From contig NZ_JAGGMQ010000001.1 of the NCBI RefSeq assembly GCF_017875465.1, positions 496,001 to 560,000 on the forward strand: a DNA stretch of 64,000 nucleotides, in the 5' to 3' direction. This document shows, one piece after another, positions 63,996 through 64,000 of this stretch (position 1 is its first letter; every line of letters starts with the position of its first letter). This DNA comes from Winslowiella toletana (GTDB taxonomy: Bacteria; Pseudomonadota; Gammaproteobacteria; Enterobacterales; Enterobacteriaceae). The notes under the pieces were generated by a model, which was not told the origin of the DNA, ran no database searches, and saw nothing but the letters and a program-made list of their open reading frames with translations. A program made the position numbers and the translations under genes.

Positions 63996-64000
63996 GGAAC

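Overview
The window reads as chromosome of a motile enterobacterium. The order nac–cbl beside a tRNA-Asn gene, a full C-P lyase phn operon and a FliA-dependent yjfB-type gene point to Enterobacterales. The DUF3289/DUF943 pair and the gene mix suggest Erwiniaceae (Pantoea, Erwinia or Mixta), but this is inference without a marker gene. Genes are mostly GC-rich and packed in long minus-strand operons.

Layout. 0–1.2 kb: AT-rich end of a DUF3289 gene (frameshifted) overlapping a DUF943 membrane protein, probably an accessory T6SS/contact-type module. 1.2–8.3 kb: a ribose-type sugar ABC transporter operon ending in a D-lyxose isomerase, divergent from a hybrid sensor kinase. 8.3–20 kb: the phosphonate regulon phnFGHIJK–[IS]–LMN plus phnCDEE, with candidate Pho boxes before phnF and phnC and an IS3-family (IS407-like) element with a 4-bp target duplication lying exactly between phnK and phnL. 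20–21.1 kb: an Xre/RES (DUF2384 + NAD-degrading) toxin–antitoxin pair. 21.1–43.9 kb: a very large nitrogen/amine catabolic cluster: SDR, hydantoinase/oxoprolinase A and B, two acetyltransferases, an Lrp-type regulator, GabT-type aminotransferase, M20 amidohydrolase, hydroxyacid reductase, two DadA-like FAD oxidases, a complete peptide/opine-type ABC transporter, HAD hydrolase and two aldehyde dehydrogenases. It is punctuated by four copies of a REP-like palindrome.

43.9–46.3 kb: cbl and nac, with a sigma-54 promoter and NtrC-like site in front of nac. 46.3–49.8 kb: a second sugar (inositol/ribose-type) ABC transporter. 50.3 kb: tRNA-Asn with textbook promoter and terminator, then a yjfB-type motility gene behind a near-perfect FliA promoter. 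51–53 kb: secreted alpha/beta hydrolase and a small MqsR/MqsA-like pair whose zinc-finger partner carries two ribbon-helix-helix-like repeats in one chain. 53–60.5 kb: one operon for a polar amino acid ABC transporter, aminotransferase, MFS transporter, 2-hydroxyacid dehydrogenase and IclR regulator, behind a sigma-54-like promoter. 61–64 kb: TetR regulator, sugar-lactone oxidase and a family-8-like glycosyltransferase.

Common theme: much of the window looks geared to scavenging. Phosphonates appear to be under PhoB control and amino acids/amines under nitrogen control: three sigma-54-like promoters (GG-N10-GC) were found, at nac, at the amino acid ABC operon and at the large catabolic cluster. 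All motif calls were made by eye.
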